Source: Planctomycetaceae bacterium (GTDB lineage Bacteria > Planctomycetota > Planctomycetia > Pirellulales > Pirellulaceae). From it: a DNA stretch of 43,032 nucleotides. Positions 33,280 to 42,941 of the stretch are shown in pieces. Made by a program: the position numbers and the translations under genes. The DNA lies in NCBI GenBank assembly GCA_007121535.1, contig SKKK01000354.1:1-43032 (forward strand). Direction: 5' to 3'. The notes under the pieces are model-generated. The model worked only from the letters and a program-made list of their open reading frames with translations. It was not told where the DNA came from and ran no database searches. Within the stretch, counting starts at the first letter, position 1. Each line of letters opens with the position of its first letter.

Positions 33280-35952
33280 TCAGGGCAAGACGCGGGCCTG
33301 CTGATGGGTCAACTGTTGCCGATAGACCCGTTGCAGTTCGTCCTGCAGACGCGGATCGTCCGGCTGGCGGCTGATGCACCACTGGAGCTGTTCGACCGCT
33401 TCGGCGAATCGCTCGTTTCGGACCAGGGCTCGGATCAGCAAGCGACGGTGCCCGAAGTCGCTGGGCGTCAACATCACGGCATGGCGAGCCGCAGCGAGGA
33501 ACTGTTCCACGTTCCCCGCGAATTCGTAGACCGACGCGGCCTGCACCCATTGGCGACTGGCCGCATCGCCTGTCAATTTGGCCGCATCGTCTTGCAGTGC
33601 CTTCGCATAGCCATCCGCGATCTCCAAGGCCTGATCGTTCAGCCGGCGGCGTCGGTAGTGGGCAAACAGCCGTCGCAGACCATCGGTGTCCGGCTGGAAA
33701 TACTCGACGAACGCGGCGGCGGGCGCCTGGGAGGCCAATTCTTCGATGATGTACTGACGCTGATGACGGTCTTGGTGAAAGGCCAGCTTCCACAGATCCA
33801 AGGCTCGTTCGTAGTCGCCCAGCAGCGCTGCTTCTCTGCCGGCTGCTACCAAAACGACGCCGCTGTGCGGTTGGACCGTCACCGCCTGTTCTACGAACGC
33901 CGCTTTCGTCTCGGCATCTCCGCCCTCCAAAAAATCCAATTGGGCCAGATAAGCGTAGCCGTCGCCGTACAGAGGACATCCTCGAAGCGCCTGAAGGGCA
34001 TGCCAGTGCGCTTGGTCCAGCCAGCGTCGATTGTCGCCCATCACGACCGATAACCACCGGTTCATCTTCTCCAGTGTTTCGAAGTTGGAAGCCAACGCCG
34101 CATCGCGGATCTGGTCCAATGGCATCGGATTGTTGCTCTCTGACTGCCGCTGTTCGAATTCACGAAGACTGTGCTGAGCCATCCGTATATGGGCGCGAGC
34201 GTGATGGGGATCGTGCTGCAGCGTCTGATGCAAATTCTTCAGCATCGCCATCGTCACGTCGCTGGACGCCTCGCGAAAGTCAGGAACCGAGTTCCTTTCT
34301 GCTACAGCCAGTCGATAGTAGGCGTCCCAATGCGAAGAAGCCAACGCTGCCGATTTCCGATCGGCGACCATCATGGTGGCCAACAGCAACCCGCCAATCG
34401 CGATGGCAACGGCCAGCGGGCGCGAAAAATCCAGGTGTCGAGGCCGCCATACAATGCCTGCGGGGCTGGTACGCGAGCATTGAAAACGATTCAACTGGTA
34501 GATCCGGCAAGCACAGGCTGCCAGGATCACCGTCAGCGACAGGCAGGCCGGAATGTACCAGACGAAATCGCCCAGAGAATGCACCGCGCTGGCCAGCAAG
34601 CCTGCCAGGACGGCGATCGCCGCTGAATGGGTCGTTCGGTCGGCGGGACCCAGGCAAACTCGCAAGCACCAAGACCATGCCAGTAGGATTCCGGCGACGG
34701 CCAGCAGCAGCCCGAGGACGCCCATCTCCAAGGTCAGGTGCAGGTAACCGTTTTCGCCGTGCGTGAATTCCGTATCGAAGTCTTGGGTCATGTACGTATG
34801 GTAGATCTCGCGATGGCTGCCAGCCCCCGTTCCCGGGATCAGGAATTTGGGGATCGCTGCCAAGTGAGCCTCCCATAATGCCGTGCGGCCGTAGCAAACC
34901 TCGTTCAGCGATTGCGAATCCCGCAGGGTGCTCATCCGCCGTGCCAGCGGCTCGTACCCGTAGATCGCCAACGCGGTGCTCAAGACCAGCATCAATCCGG
35001 CCAGCCGCAACCACGCTTGAGACTTGAGCAGACCGCCGCGAGTCATCAGCACGATGACGACAAAGCAAGAGATGCCGGCCGTGACAACCCCGCCTCGCGA
35101 AAACGTCAGCAGGATCGCCACCAGGACCAGTCCCGCACCGATCAACAAGGCCGGTTTGCCGTACGGGGACGCCGTCGAGCGATCGAAGCCGCCAGACGTC
35201 GCCGGACCGGACGACCACATTCGCTGCAGCCACCAAAAGAGTGGACCAAGCCCCAAGATCAGAAAGTGGGCGAAGTGGTTCTGGTTGGGAAACGAACCTC
35301 GTACAGCTCCGAACGTCGTACGTTCCGGATGCTCATAGATCCACAGGAACTTGCCGTTGCCCAGCAGCATCTGGGATAGCCCCAAAATGGCCATTCCAAT
35401 CGCGGCCAAAGCCAGCCAGCGCAGCAAGCGTTCCACGTCGCCCATCTGTCGGATTCGCTGGAGCACAACCAAGAACAGCATGCCGTGCGCCAAAAACGTC
35501 ACCAGGCCGCCCTGCGTGCTGCGCGGCGTCAGCGATAGCTGGTTCCAGGTGCCCATCAATGCCGCTTGTTCCCCATCAGCCGTCCAAGCAGGCAGCAGCC
35601 TGGCTTGCTCGGGTGAAACGCGCTCGATCACTGCTGCCGGAAGCGGCACCAATTGCAGCACAAGCAGCACCACGCCGCCCAGGATCAAAAACTCTGCCCC
35701 CGACAGACGCCAGCGCGGCCTCGGGGACACACATAAACGTCCCAGCCAGCAGACCGCTGCGACGACCACACAGCCTACGTAGACCAGCCGGCCCACATCA
35801 TGGCGACCGCCCAAAAACAAGGGCGCCAGGAAGATCACGGCGGCCAACGCCAAGTCCGTCAGCGCCAGCAGTGCGCGCGCGATCGGACCATCCGACGACC
35901 GCTGCGGCCGGCGACTTTCCGACGGGTCAGCGGCATCGACCGTCTTGCTCAT
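33280..35952 (-). CDS. O-antigen-ligase/polymerase-like membrane protein with helical repeat tail
   Basis: 890 residues from ATG 35952. The first 520 residues hold about 12-14 hydrophobic segments. A Wzy_C-type loop region (FPNQNHFAHF, then GAGSHREIYHTYMTQ and HGENGYLHLTLEMGVLG) is typical of O-antigen ligases and exopolysaccharide polymerases. The last 340 residues are soluble and repeat-rich (AHIRMAQHSL, HALQALRGCPLYGDGYAYLA, EAVEQLQWCISRQPDDPRLQ), consistent with TPR-like helices facing the outer side. It probably polymerises or ligates cell-surface polysaccharide. No glycosyltransferase neighbours are present, so the pathway is unclear. An alternative GTG start lies three codons upstream. 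Confidence 0.82.
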   Translation of the reverse strand: MSKTVDAADPSESRRPQRSSDGPIARALLALTDLALAAVIFLAPLFLGGRHDVGRLVYVGCVVVAAVCWLGRLCVSPRPRWRLSGAEFLILGGVVLLVLQLVPLPAAVIERVSPEQARLLPAWTADGEQAALMGTWNQLSLTPRSTQGGLVTFLAHGMLFLVVLQRIRQMGDVERLLRWLALAAIGMAILGLSQMLLGNGKFLWIYEHPERTTFGAVRGSFPNQNHFAHFLILGLGPLFWWLQRMWSSGPATSGGFDRSTASPYGKPALLIGAGLVLVAILLTFSRGGVVTAGISCFVVIVLMTRGGLLKSQAWLRLAGLMLVLSTALAIYGYEPLARRMSTLRDSQSLNEVCYGRTALWEAHLAAIPKFLIPGTGAGSHREIYHTYMTQDFDTEFTHGENGYLHLTLEMGVLGLLLAVAGILLAWSWCLRVCLGPADRTTHSAAIAVLAGLLASAVHSLGDFVWYIPACLSLTVILAACACRIYQLNRFQCSRTSPAGIVWRPRHLDFSRPLAVAIAIGGLLLATMMVADRKSAALASSHWDAYYRLAVAERNSVPDFREASSDVTMAMLKNLHQTLQHDPHHARAHIRMAQHSLREFEQRQSESNNPMPLDQIRDAALASNFETLEKMNRWLSVVMGDNRRWLDQAHWHALQALRGCPLYGDGYAYLAQLDFLEGGDAETKAAFVEQAVTVQPHSGVVLVAAGREAALLGDYERALDLWKLAFHQDRHQRQYIIEELASQAPAAAFVEYFQPDTDGLRRLFAHYRRRRLNDQALEIADGYAKALQDDAAKLTGDAASRQWVQAASVYEFAGNVEQFLAAARHAVMLTPSDFGHRRLLIRALVRNERFAEAVEQLQWCISRQPDDPRLQDELQRVYRQQLTHQQARVLP

Positions 35953-36076
35953 CCGTGACACGGCACGCCCTCAATCCTGGGACTCAGATCAGTGAGCGGC
36001 AAAAGTAGCGATTTATCGTGTCTCGGGCAAGATGAAACGCGCCGTTTCTTTCAAATCGGACCCGGCTACTGGGAAA

Positions 36077-36958
36077 TCACGCACTGGCAATTCGCTGAGC
36101 GACTCTTAGCTTTGCGCTGCGGCTGCGTGGATTGGCCGCCGCCTCCGACTCACTGGGGCGGATGGGTTTTCGGGTTAGGTTGTCCAGCAGCGGATGCTCC
36201 CGAAAAGCACGTTTGACCAGCCGATCTTCCAGCGAATGGAACGAAATGATGGCCCAGCGTCCTCCGGGGCGCAGAAGCTCGGGCAACTTGCCAAGAGCCT
36301 CCTGCAGCGTCTGCAACTCGTTGTTGACGGCGATGCGCAAAGCCTGAAAGGTTCGAGTGGCCGGGTCGATCCGATGACCGCGACTTCGAGGCACGCAGCT
36401 TCGCACCAGTGCGGACAATTGGGCTGCCGTCCGAATGGGTTGTTGTCGACGAGTTTGAACGATGCGCCGAGCGATGCGGCGGCTAAATCGCTCTTCGCCG
36501 TACTGAAAGATCAGATCTGCTAAAGCCCGTTCGTCCATTCGTTCAAGCAATCGCCACGCCGGTTCACCGGTCGTTGGATCGAATCGTTGATCCAGGCTGC
36601 CGCTCGATTCGAAACTGAAGCCGCGCGTCGGGTCTGCCAATTGGTCGCTGGAGAGCCCCAAATCGAGCAACAAGCCATCGACTGCGGGGATTTGACGCGT
36701 CGCCAAGACCTGATCCAGATCCGCATAGTTGGCATGGATCGGTTCGATCCGCGAGTCATTTGCTTCTGAGAATGCCATGATCGCCGCTGGGTCCCGGTCC
36801 AGCCCCAAAACCTGCCCCTCTGGTCCTACTCGTTCAGCCAAAAGACGAGCGTGACCGCCGCCACCCATGGTCCCGTCGACCAGGATTTGGCCGGGTTTCG
36901 GCTGTAACCACTCGATGACCTCGCCGGCCATCACAGGAAAATGAATCGACGCGGCCAT
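36077..36958 (-). CDS. rsmH: 16S rRNA (cytosine-1402-N4)-methyltransferase RsmH
   Basis: 293 residues, the usual length. The SAM-binding motif VDGTMGGGGHARLLAE opens the protein after FPVMAGEVIEWL. Later landmarks are GLLLDLGLSSDQLADPTRGFSF, FQALRIAVNNEL and WAIISFHSLEDRLVKRAF, all diagnostic of RsmH/MraW. It methylates N4 of C1402 in the ribosomal P site. In many bacteria it heads the division/cell-wall cluster; here no fts or mur genes follow on the same strand, as the next gene is the ligase-like protein. ATG 36958 fits the family start, with GGAAG upstream. Confidence 0.95.
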   Translation of the reverse strand: MAASIHFPVMAGEVIEWLQPKPGQILVDGTMGGGGHARLLAERVGPEGQVLGLDRDPAAIMAFSEANDSRIEPIHANYADLDQVLATRQIPAVDGLLLDLGLSSDQLADPTRGFSFESSGSLDQRFDPTTGEPAWRLLERMDERALADLIFQYGEERFSRRIARRIVQTRRQQPIRTAAQLSALVRSCVPRSRGHRIDPATRTFQALRIAVNNELQTLQEALGKLPELLRPGGRWAIISFHSLEDRLVKRAFREHPLLDNLTRKPIRPSESEAAANPRSRSAKLRVAQRIASA

Positions 36959-37117
36959 GAACTTCCAGTCCCACAAGCGATTTCAAAGTATCGGTCTTTG
37001 TCTTTCAGGATTTGTTTACCATTGCCTTCGTCGATGTTCAACTGGATTGATTGAGCAGCATGATTGCCCAACGAGAAAACGAAAGTCATCATGAAGTGGT
37101 AAAGCTAACGGTCAGAA

Positions 37118-37306
37118 GTGTGCGTGGTTTACCTGATTCTACCGCTGGCGTGCATTTGGTTCAGTGAGGAAATGGGAGATTTCACAGGCATCACGCGAGG
37201 GCACCTTGTCACGTCGACCAGTCCGGGATGCGCTGTCGCGGGGATGGGTTGGGTCCTTCTGTTGCTGCCTGTCGTGGTTGGGTTGTACTTTATGTCGAAA
37301 GGTTGA
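37118..37306 (+). CDS. Small membrane protein
   Basis: 62 residues from GTG 37118 (GTG 37124 is possible). Two hydrophobic segments (VVYLILPLACIWF and GWVLLLLPVVVGLYF) flank a short loop with a TSTSPGC motif and a conserved-looking GCAVAGMGW. The pattern resembles small two-helix membrane proteins I associate with planctomycetes, but no family name can be given. It lies 6 bases before the next gene and is divergent from rsmH. Confidence 0.5.
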   Translation: MCVVYLILPLACIWFSEEMGDFTGITRGHLVTSTSPGCAVAGMGWVLLLLPVVVGLYFMSKG

Positions 37307-37311
37307 GTTCC

Positions 37312-39690
37312 ATGTCGATAACGGATTCCTACCTGCTGATGGTCGCTTGGATTCGTTCAGGCTTGATCGTGATCCTGTTCTGCTTGCCCGGGGGGCCAAC
37401 GATCGGGCTGGGCGACGAAACGGTCGAGTTGTTCGATGCTGGCGGCTTCGCCGATGATTCGGTGTACCCGCCGGGCGATCTGGCCGAAACGATTCATGGC
37501 GGTGGCCGATGGACGCCAGCCGCTGGCTCGGCGCGGCCGGGCGAGATCGTGGTTCTGGAGGACGAACCTTTCGACCGGGCGTTGCGGCGGCATCAGACGG
37601 GCCGGCAGCCGACCGACGCGGATCTGCTCGACTTTCCCGCCGTATCCGCCACTCGGCTGACCATCGCCTTCGACGCGCGAATCTCGACCGCCGATTCCCG
37701 TACGCTGGACATGTTCCTGCTGCGTCCCGGGCAGACCGATGCGCAGCACCAGGCATCGGTGCTGATTTGGGGCCATCATCCGGGAAAGCTTTCCTATTTC
37801 GATGGTCAATACCACGATATCGCCGACCTGGACACGGACTGGCGCCGTTACGAACTGATCCACGACTTGTCGGCCAACACGTTTGACGTCCGGATCGACG
37901 GTCGCCCGGTCGCCGAAGGACTCGGTTGGCGGAACTCGTTCTGTCCCGAAACGGCTTTCGGGCGTCTGCGGATCGGCAGCATTCGCGGCCAGACGGGACA
38001 GTTCGCGGACATCGCCAATCTGCGGATCTCGGCCGACCCGACGCCGCCGGCCATCACGATCCTGCAACCGAGTTCCGAGGAAAGGCGATTCGCGCTGGAT
38101 TCGCCAAACGAATTCCGTTTCCTGGTCACGGCGGATCGGCCGGTGGCGGCTGATGCGATCCGGCTGTGGATCAACGGCCAGGAGGTCACCGATCGGCTTT
38201 CGGTCACCGGGACGGAACTGGCTCGCGAAGGAACGCTCAGCGGATTAGCGGCGAACAAGACCTACCGTGCAAAGATCACCGCAGCCAACCAGCGGGGAAC
38301 CAGCGAACGTATCACCCGGTTTTTCACGTTCCGCGACAAGGTCGACGGCTATCGCGGCATCTGGTTCACGTTGGGACAGATGACCGGCGAATACGGCGAC
38401 AAGTACTCGGGCGGTTTGGCTTTCTGTTTCAGCCACACGCTGACGCCCATGGCCGTTTACGCCCCTGAGGTGCAAAAGACCTTTTTCGTTTACGGCGGCA
38501 CCACCGGACCCGAGGACCGCTATCTGTTGGTGATGGCCTCGTACTACGACCATCAACGTCACCGCGTCCCTCGACCGACCATCGTCCGCGATCAGCGCGG
38601 CGTCGACGACCCTCATGACAATCCCAGCATCGCCATCGATCCGCAGGGGCATCTGTGGATCTTCATCGCCGGTCGCGGCCGACGCCGGCCCGGGCAAATC
38701 TTTCGCAGCACTCAACCGTATTGCACCGAGGCCTTCGAAAAGATCAGCTCCCGCGAGCAGACGTACTCGCAGGTCTGGTACGTCCCGGACCAAGGCTTCC
38801 TGCACCTGTGTACGCTCTACACCCGAGGCAGGGAGCTGTACTGGGAGACCAGCCGTGATGGACGGGATTGGACGGAAGAACCCGCGAAGGAGCTGAACAA
38901 GTTGGCCGGTTTCGCCGGCCATTACCAGGTCAGCCGTTTGCATGGCAGCACGGTCGGAACGGCGTTCAACTACCACCCCGGCGGCAGCGTGGACCGGCGC
39001 ACCAACATTTACTACGCTCAGACGGACGATTTCGGTCAGACGTGGACCACGGTCGACGGCCGCCCGCTGACCACTCCGTTGGACGACCGCGACAATCCGG
39101 CGCTAGTGGTCGACTACGAAGCCCAAGGGCGGCTGTTTTACATCACCAAGTTGCTGTTCGACGACGACGGTCGCCCGGTGATCCTGGGTGTGTCCAGCGG
39201 CGGCTACCAGCCAGGCCCGGAAAACGATCCGCGGGTCTGGGAGATCACGCATTGGACGGGCGACCAGTGGATTACCCGGCCGATCACGGAATCGGATCAT
39301 AATTACGACATGGGCAGCCTGTACCTGGATGGCGACCGTTGGACGATCATCGGCCCGGCACTTCCCGGCCCGCAACCGTACTTCACGGGCGGTGAGGTGG
39401 GATTATGGAGTTCGCTGGACCGCGGCAACACCTGGCGATTGGAACGGCGAGTCACCCAAGACAGTCCCATGAACCACTCCTACGTCCGCCGTCCGCATCA
39501 ACCGGCCGACCCCTTCTTTGCCATGTGGGCAGACGGCGATTCGAGCCAGTTTTCCATTTCCCGGCTGTTCTTCACCAACTCGACGGGCGATCGGCTGTAC
39601 ATGCTGCCTTACGAAATGGACGCCGATTTCGCCGAACCGATCCAGCTAGATCCGCCCACGCCACCGGCCGGCAGCGAGCGGCATCCCTGA
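37312..39690 (+). CDS. Secreted BNR-repeat protein (BNR_4-like)
   Basis: 792 residues with an N-terminal hydrophobic signal (about 8-28). Residues 35-240 form a beta-sandwich, probably a carbohydrate-binding or jelly-roll domain (FGRLRIGSIRGQTGQFADIANLR split across strands). Residues about 245-330 look like a fibronectin-like or Ig-like linker. From about 345 the BNR_4 beta-propeller begins: GYRGIWFTLGQ, EYGDKYSGGL and YAPEVQKTFFVYGGT. BNR_4 domains occur in secreted proteins acting on polysaccharides, including ulvan-lyase-related propellers. No catalytic residues can be assigned by eye. AAAGG precedes ATG 37312. Role inferred: binding or cleavage of an acidic polysaccharide. Confidence 0.82.
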   Translation: MSITDSYLLMVAWIRSGLIVILFCLPGGPTIGLGDETVELFDAGGFADDSVYPPGDLAETIHGGGRWTPAAGSARPGEIVVLEDEPFDRALRRHQTGRQPTDADLLDFPAVSATRLTIAFDARISTADSRTLDMFLLRPGQTDAQHQASVLIWGHHPGKLSYFDGQYHDIADLDTDWRRYELIHDLSANTFDVRIDGRPVAEGLGWRNSFCPETAFGRLRIGSIRGQTGQFADIANLRISADPTPPAITILQPSSEERRFALDSPNEFRFLVTADRPVAADAIRLWINGQEVTDRLSVTGTELAREGTLSGLAANKTYRAKITAANQRGTSERITRFFTFRDKVDGYRGIWFTLGQMTGEYGDKYSGGLAFCFSHTLTPMAVYAPEVQKTFFVYGGTTGPEDRYLLVMASYYDHQRHRVPRPTIVRDQRGVDDPHDNPSIAIDPQGHLWIFIAGRGRRRPGQIFRSTQPYCTEAFEKISSREQTYSQVWYVPDQGFLHLCTLYTRGRELYWETSRDGRDWTEEPAKELNKLAGFAGHYQVSRLHGSTVGTAFNYHPGGSVDRRTNIYYAQTDDFGQTWTTVDGRPLTTPLDDRDNPALVVDYEAQGRLFYITKLLFDDDGRPVILGVSSGGYQPGPENDPRVWEITHWTGDQWITRPITESDHNYDMGSLYLDGDRWTIIGPALPGPQPYFTGGEVGLWSSLDRGNTWRLERRVTQDSPMNHSYVRRPHQPADPFFAMWADGDSSQFSISRLFFTNSTGDRLYMLPYEMDADFAEPIQLDPPTPPAGSERHP

Positions 39691-39814
39691 CGTGGCCTAA
39701 GCTCGGAGAAATCCGGCTTATTCACAGCGAAACGGCGCGCCTATCGATGCCATAGCGGCCCAAACGCTGATCTTGGCCAAGCGGGGCAGGGAATCTCCTG
39801 AGACGTGATTTTGC

Positions 39815-39842
39815 TTGTTTTGCTTTCCGTCTGAACGATAAT
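39815..39842 (+). promoter_or_regulatory. Possible promoter of the SPFH/NAD-kinase-like pair
   Basis: TTGTTT at 39815-39820 and GATAAT at 39837-39842 with 16 bases between. Transcription would begin about 45 bases before the remaining SPFH start codon at 39893. This may keep the downstream kinase-like gene expressed although the SPFH gene is broken. Confidence 0.35.
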
Positions 39843-39892
39843 GTAGGGGTTGCCGGAGTACCGAAGAATTGTTGCTGAAAGGGTTTCGTGCC

Positions 39893-40317
39893 ATGCTGGG
39901 GATCCGCTACGTCAAAGCAATGCGGCCGTTGAATTGGAACGGAGCATCAAGGAAAACGAGCTGAACACCGAGATCGCCGTCGAATTGAAGCGGCGACAAG
40001 TCCGGGAGACTCAATTGCAGGCGGAGATCGCGTTGGAACAAGAGCGAGCCGAGCTGGTCGACCGTCGCGTGGAGAATGAACGCAAGGAGTCTCAGTCGCG
40101 GGCGGAAGCCTTGCGAGCCGTGATCGAGCCGCTGAAGGACGTCGACTGGCGGACCCTGGTCGCCGTAGGATCGGGCGGGCTCGATTCGCGGCAACTGATC
40201 GCGATGGCCTTTCGGGATCTGGCCGACAATGCCGAGAAGATCGGCACCCTGAACGTTTCCCCGGACTTGCTGCAAGCCTTGCTGGCAACACATTCGAATC
40301 AGCGCGAACACGCATGA
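39893..40317 (+). pseudogene. SPFH/band 7 protein gene with central deletion and frameshift
   Basis: ATG 39893 begins MLGIRYVKA, the start expected of planctomycete SPFH proteins that sit next to an NAD-kinase-like gene. After nine codons the frame breaks. The shifted frame carries the usual C-terminal part: a coiled coil (ELERSIKENELNTEIAVELK, then RRQVRETQLQAEIALEQERA) and the conserved end DVDWRTLVA, FRDLADNAEKIGTLNVSPDL. The whole band 7 domain, about 200 residues, is missing. The shifted frame is open from 39850 with a TTG start, so a 155-residue coiled-coil protein could still be made, but a decayed gene is more likely. Confidence 0.7.
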
Positions 40318-41342
40318 GAACCGCTCGACCCATCATCGCCGTGGTGACCCGCGAGACGCGGCTTTCCGGATTGAAAGCCCGCTGGGCCACATCCAAAGCA
40401 GCCGCGTTCCGTCTGCATCAGGCCGCGGGCCACGAACTGGAACGGCGGCGTCAACAGCGTGTACGATCCGGGCAGGCTCTCGCGGCAGCCGAAGAGGCCG
40501 AACTCGAACAAGCGGCCTGCGACTTCGCAGATTCGAAGTCCTACGAAGAAGAAGACCGGATCTACCAAGCCTCGCTATCGCACCTGTTGCACGAGATCGA
40601 TCTGGACTATCCCGTGCGCACGGTCGACCGTTCGCTGGTTCCCACCTTCGACTTCGGCCGCTGTCTGGCCGTGGTGGTGATCGGGCAGGATGGGCTGGTG
40701 GCCAACGCGGCCAAGTACGTGGGCGAGTTGCCGATTATCGGCGTCAATCCGGACCCGGCCCGCTACGACGGCGTATTGCTGCCTTTCCAGGTCCGTGACG
40801 CGCGCGCCACGCTGCAACGCGCAATCGAAGATCGCGCCAAGACGCGCGAAGTGACGTTGGCCGAGGTGAATACGAACGATGGCCAGCGCATGCTGGCTTT
40901 CAACGATTTCTTCGTCGGGTGTCAAACGCACGTCTCGGCCCGGTACACTCTGGAATCCGAAGCGGGGCGCGAGCCGCAGTCGTCCAGCGGCGTTCTGGTG
41001 GCGACCGGCGCCGGCTCGACCGGTTGGCTGTCGTCGCTGTTCAACATGACCGAGGGCTTCAGCCGGTTTTTCGGCGGGCCGGAGATTCCGCGAGTGAGAT
41101 TGGATTGGGAAGAACGCCGACTGTTCTGGGCCGTGCGGGAACCGTTCCGCAGCCGACATTCCGGTGCAGACCTTGTGGCGGGAATGCTCGACGAGCGGCG
41201 GGAGCTGGTCATCGGTTCGCAGATGCCCAACGGCGGAGTGATCTTCTCGGACGGAGTCGAATCGGACTTCGTCGAGTTCAACAGCGGCAGCATCGCCCGC
41301 TTCACCGTCTCGCCCCAACGCGCCAAGCTGGTCGTTCCCTAA
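40314..41342 (+). CDS. NAD-kinase-like / diacylglycerol-kinase-fold protein
   Basis: 342 residues. The fold hallmarks of ATP-NAD kinases are partly present: a nucleotide strand-turn GQDGLVANAAKYVG takes the place of the canonical GGDGT, then GVNPDP and the ATGAGSTGW loop that matches the substrate-site T-x-G-S-T-x-W/Y. The N-terminal 100 residues are helical and charged (GHELERRRQQR). The altered GGDGT motif means true NAD kinase activity is doubtful. Its ATG overlaps the stop of the SPFH pseudogene (ATGA), which shows former coupling. The pair may once have acted together at membranes. Confidence 0.75.
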   Translation: MRTARPIIAVVTRETRLSGLKARWATSKAAAFRLHQAAGHELERRRQQRVRSGQALAAAEEAELEQAACDFADSKSYEEEDRIYQASLSHLLHEIDLDYPVRTVDRSLVPTFDFGRCLAVVVIGQDGLVANAAKYVGELPIIGVNPDPARYDGVLLPFQVRDARATLQRAIEDRAKTREVTLAEVNTNDGQRMLAFNDFFVGCQTHVSARYTLESEAGREPQSSSGVLVATGAGSTGWLSSLFNMTEGFSRFFGGPEIPRVRLDWEERRLFWAVREPFRSRHSGADLVAGMLDERRELVIGSQMPNGGVIFSDGVESDFVEFNSGSIARFTVSPQRAKLVVP

Positions 41343-41435
41343 CCCAGCCTTCGGCCGCAACCCAAGCAGCTTTCGTACGCCTGCTCGTGCTCGTACACTT
41401 ATTCTCGCAAACGAGCTGGAGTACGAGGGCAATAC

Positions 41436-41517
41436 GATAGGTGCCACGGCAATACATAGGTACCAATATGTAGGTGCCACCCATCTTTCGGAACTGCCTT
41501 CGGTTCCAAAGAAAGGG
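41436..41517. repeat. REP-like cluster with hairpin
   Basis: GATAGGTGCCAC (41436-41447) and GTAGGTGCCACCCAT (41470-41484) are direct copies of the REP motif seen at 20523 and 24452. A stem-loop (TCTTTCGGAAC with GTTCCAAAGA) at 41484-41513 follows and could stop transcription from the kinase-like gene. It fills the gap before the epimerase gene. Confidence 0.5.
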
Positions 41518-41603
41518 CTGGTGAACGTCGCTGCAACCGTTTAGGATGCGTGTCCTGGAGCCATGAATCATCATGAACCGGGCGCTTTTTGAGGTATGCA
41601 CAG

Positions 41604-42596
41604 ATGGCTGTACTGGTAACCGGGCCCACCGGTTTGGTCGGCAACAATGTGGTTCGGGCCTTACTGAACGACGGACGCGACGTGCGGGTCTTGGTGCGCC
41701 GTGGCTCGGACCCGAGACCTCTGGCGGGGTTGCCGGTCGATGTCCGGGAAGGTGATGTACGTGATTCCGTGGCCGTGACCGCAGCGTGTGAGGGAACGGA
41801 AGCGGTCATCCATGCGGCTGCCATGATCCATCTCGGCTGGACTCAGTTGGAAGCGGCCCGGGAGATCAACGTGGGCGGAACACGGAACGTCGCCAGGGCA
41901 GCCCGGGAGTCCGGCGCGCGGCTCGTCCACGTTTCGTCGGTGGATTCGCTGGGGTTGGGAACCCCCGAAACACCAGCGGACGAGCAAACCCCGGTCATTG
42001 GCCAAGTGCCGTGCACCTACGTGTTGACCAAGCGAGAATCGGACGCCGTAGTGCGGGAATCGATCGGCCAAGGACTGGACGCCGTCATCGTCCATCCCGG
42101 TTTCATGTTGGGACCGTGGGACTGGAAACCATCGTCAGGACGCATGTTGTTGACGGTGGCCCGGCAGTTTACACCCGTCGCGCCGACTGGCGGGTGCTGC
42201 CTGTGCGACGTCCGCGACGTGACGGCGGGGATTCTGGCTGCGTGGCGACAGGGAATGTCCGGGCGGAATTACATTCTCGGCGGACATAACATGCGATACT
42301 TGGAAGCGTGGCGGCTGTTCGCCGAGGTCGGGCGGGGCTCGCCGCCGTGGTTCTGTGCCGGCCCGCTGATGAGGATCCTGGGCGGACGGTCCGGCGACCT
42401 GTACGCCAAGATCACCGGCCGCGAACCGGACGTGAATTCCGCCGCAGTGGCCATGTCCAGCCAATACCACTACTACCGCAGCGACCGGGCCGAACGGGAA
42501 CTCAGCTACCGCATCCGCCCGGCGCGCGAAACGGTCGAGGATGCCTGGCAGTGGTTCCTGGAGCATGGATACATAAAAGGCAAACCGGACGCTTGA
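41604..42596 (+). CDS. NAD-dependent epimerase/dehydratase family protein (extended SDR)
   Basis: 330 residues. The Rossmann motif [13 protein letters not shown] (GxxGxxG) opens the protein. VHAAA is the second cofactor motif. The active-site set is S in [12 protein letters not shown] and Y-x-x-x-K in [10 protein letters not shown]. The C-terminal third, with [20 protein letters not shown], resembles dihydroflavonol-reductase or sterol-dehydrogenase-like members more than sugar-nucleotide epimerases. Substrate is unknown. ATG 41604 has GAGGT at 41591-41595; a TTG further upstream is unlikely. It stands alone between repeat-rich gaps. Confidence 0.85.
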   Translation: MAVLVTGPTGLVGNNVVRALLNDGRDVRVLVRRGSDPRPLAGLPVDVREGDVRDSVAVTAACEGTEAVIHAAAMIHLGWTQLEAAREINVGGTRNVARAARESGARLVHVSSVDSLGLGTPETPADEQTPVIGQVPCTYVLTKRESDAVVRESIGQGLDAVIVHPGFMLGPWDWKPSSGRMLLTVARQFTPVAPTGGCCLCDVRDVTAGILAAWRQGMSGRNYILGGHNMRYLEAWRLFAEVGRGSPPWFCAGPLMRILGGRSGDLYAKITGREPDVNSAAVAMSSQYHYYRSDRAERELSYRIRPARETVEDAWQWFLEHGYIKGKPDA

Positions 42597-42648
42597 ACGC
42601 ACATTCTTCTACTTCGTCCCACCGCGCATCGATAGGTGCTACCCACCT

Positions 42649-42669
42649 GAGGTGCCAAATTGGTACCTC
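42649..42669. repeat. Short palindrome
   Basis: GAGGTGCCAAATTGGTACCTC is close to self-complementary, with GAGGT/ACCTC ends, and follows a worn GATAGGTGCTACCCACC motif at 42631. It is probably another REP-type relic at the edge of the ORF6N pseudogene. Confidence 0.4.
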
Positions 42670-42941
42670 AAGTTCCCGGGGCGGTCGTCGTTACGCCCCG
42701 CATGCCTTCACCAAACAAGGTGTCGCCAGGTTGTCCAGCGTCTTAACGAGTCCGCGGGCAGCGGCCGTCGACGTCGAGATCATGCAGGCCTTTGTCCGAC
42801 TGCGGGAGATCCCTCGGCAGCCATGTCGATCTGGCTCGGCGACCGGACGAAGGTGAACAGCGATTTCGGGAGCACGACGAACAATTTGCCGTGGTCTTCG
42901 ACGCCCTCCGCCAACGAATCGCAACGCCCCACACTGCAATA
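42666..42941 (+). pseudogene. ORF6N-domain DNA-binding protein remnant
   Basis: The frame encodes [20 protein letters not shown], continuing [24 protein letters not shown], a clear match to the middle of ORF6N-type proteins (HAFTEQG...AVEVNI.IMRAFVRLRE). The N-terminal half is missing. Near 42810 the frame shifts; the next frame continues [20 protein letters not shown] and QFAVVFDALRQRIATP, the usual C-terminal end. ORF6N proteins are common in mobile elements and prophages. The third MITE copy begins at its 3' end. Confidence 0.7.
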
